Shown here: positions 21,373-22,486 of the stretch, one piece after another
Position numbering within the stretch: position 1 is the first letter of the stretch
Layout: every line of letters starts with the position of its first letter
From: a virus
DNA length: 22,486 nucleotides
Virus record (IMG/VR): IMGVR_UViG_3300029309_000376
Span: 1 to 22,486 of that record
Reading direction: 5' to 3' (one strand)
The notes under the pieces: model-generated
Database searches by the model: none
Told to the model about the DNA's origin: nothing
What the model saw: only the letters and a program-made list of their open reading frames with translations
Program-made: the position numbers and the translations under genes

Positions 21373-22486
21373 CTAATACCCTGCTACAGCGTCAACATAT
21401 TGATAATCTTCTTCCTCAAAGTCTACATCATAGGCTATTCTAGCCATTTGGTCTATGTAAGCAAGACTATCAATCAAATCATCATGCACTAACGGGTTGG
21501 GAAACTGAAAAAGTTGGTCAAGAAGTAGTGTATTCCACGGCCCCTTGTTGAATTTCAACATTCCCTGCTCAATTCTACCCTGCAATGCCCATATTATCCT
21601 GTCTGTTTTCTTCTGATTTCCGTGTGTAAGCTCATCAATCCTGAAAAATTGCTGATTTTTTTTCATATTTTCCGAAATATACGGCAAAACAGCGTTTTTC
21701 AAGGCTCCTTTTTCAATTCCTACCGAAATAGGGCGGTATTTACTGACTGTTTGGAAGATTTTACGTGCTGTTTCTTCAACACCCCACCTTCCATGTATGA
21801 TATCGGCTACCCACCAGCCATCTGTATTCGCTTTTACCACGGAAATAGCCGTTTCATCAAGCCATTTCGTCTTTGTCTTCACTTTATTGGCATCTGCAAA
21901 CCCTGCAAGGTCAACAGAAATGTAATATTCACCTGCATCTGGCTCTTCTTCATCAAAAATAATGTCCTCTTCCTTAAATAATTCACTCGCTTGTGCCTCA
22001 AAGGACGCTAAAAACTCCTGACGGTAGGAATAACGGCTCATAGAGCGTTCAGCAGCAGCAATTTCCTTGGGATCAAGTAAAGGATTGTCAAAAGAAGTAA
22101 AATGATAGCCAGTAAAGTCCTCATCATCACTAATATTGGCGTAATTGTAGAGTTCATAGAAGTGATTACGACCAATTGGTGTACCAATAAACAATGCATG
22201 GCCTTTTTGGTCAGTCAAAGCAGGTCTTAATATCTGTTCCCACACCTCTGGCTTCATATCCGCATACTCATCCATACACAGATACTTCAAACTCACACCA
22301 CGCATCGTCTCAGGTCTATCAGCACCCTTCAAAGCAATCATAGTGCCGTTTACCAGCCTGATCTGTAGATTATTAACATGACTGCTACTAATCACACTAT
22401 GACCCAATTCCAATAAGAGATGCCACATGATATCCCTAGCCTGACCCTGAGTTGGTGCAACATAAAACACCTGACCACTCTTGTCA
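21373..22486 (-). CDS. Terminase large subunit, 5' end missing
   Basis: The frame continues past the right edge; at least the part before residue D-K-S-G-Q-V-F-Y-V-A-P-T is missing, including the Walker A loop. Visible are Walker B with catalytic Glu (Y-L-C-M-D-E-Y-A-D-M) and the coupling motif L-F-I-G-T-P-I-G-R. The C-terminal RNase H-like nuclease has Asp at S-V-D-L-A-G and a second acidic cluster at H-D-D-L-I-D-S-L-A-Y. This ATP-driven motor cuts and packages the genome through the portal. The frame ends in TAG at 21373-21375, one base before the portal ATG. No small subunit is seen; it may lie beyond the edge. Confidence 0.92.
   Translation of the reverse strand, partial: DKSGQVFYVAPTQGQARDIMWHLLLELGHSVISSSHVNNLQIRLVNGTMIALKGADRPETMRGVSLKYLCMDEYADMKPEVWEQILRPALTDQKGHALFIGTPIGRNHFYELYNYANISDDEDFTGYHFTSFDNPLLDPKEIAAAERSMSRYSYRQEFLASFEAQASELFKEEDIIFDEEEPDAGEYYISVDLAGFADANKVKTKTKWLDETAISVVKANTDGWWVADIIHGRWGVEETARKIFQTVSKYRPISVGIEKGALKNAVLPYISENMKKNQQFFRIDELTHGNQKKTDRIIWALQGRIEQGMLKFNKGPWNTLLLDQLFQFPNPLVHDDLIDSLAYIDQMARIAYDVDFEEEDYQYVDAVAGY

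Noticed and set aside
21622-21981. 119-aa plus-strand ORF
   Set aside because: It is antisense of the terminase nuclease region, Phe/Ile/Cys-rich without domain features.

Overview
The window reads as part of a tailed-phage genome of the short-tailed (podovirus-like) kind. It carries a terminase large subunit, a P22-like portal, a scaffold, an HK97-fold coat, a head-tail adaptor, a nozzle-type tail protein, tail fibre genes and probable internal ejection proteins. No tape-measure, sheath or tube gene is visible. The low GC content, the family flavour of almost every protein (marine metagenomic phages, pelagiphage and SAR116-phage types) and a 3TM holin of the gene-transfer-agent type suggest a marine phage of an alphaproteobacterium-like host. 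The host is inferred, not shown. I saw no tRNA, integrase, transposase or CRISPR array.

Layout. Positions 1-1107 hold a short plus-strand module: the 3' end of a small gene, an intergenic array of five dyad-symmetric repeats (193-309), a small helix-turn-helix protein and three more small overlapping ORFs. It ends at a strong intrinsic terminator (1169-1192). Everything from 1191 to the right edge is one minus-strand virion module, transcribed right to left and convergent with the first.

In transcription order the virion module has these parts: TerL (cut by the window edge) and portal; six very small or short lysine/arginine-rich proteins, three of which start with GTG; an 85-aa gene, an FmdB-type zinc-ribbon protein, the scaffold and the major capsid protein; and an intrinsic terminator just behind the capsid gene. 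Next come a 3TM holin, two small ORFs, a staphylococcal-nuclease-like enzyme, an EF-hand membrane protein and a 148-aa protein. After these comes a 1040-aa protein with calcium-binding thrombospondin type 3 repeats. The tail follows: adaptor, nozzle, tail fibre, a 221-aa companion and a tail assembly chaperone. Last are an anchored coiled-coil protein and three probable internal virion proteins of 343, 317 and 960 aa. Genes are packed with ATGA, GTGA or TAATG overlaps, so translational coupling is the rule.

How it fits together. TerL and portal package DNA into a scaffold-built capsid; adaptor and nozzle close the head and form the short tail; the fibre set binds the host; the last genes probably form the ejection core. 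The capsid-proximal terminator and a possible internal promoter near 18345 could set capsid output apart from neighbouring genes. The parts least explained by standard phage biology are the operator-like array at 193-309, the run of tiny basic proteins at 18366-19404, two short ORFs that run through intrinsic terminators, and the calcium-themed trio (nuclease, EF-hand protein, TSP3 protein) inside the virion module.
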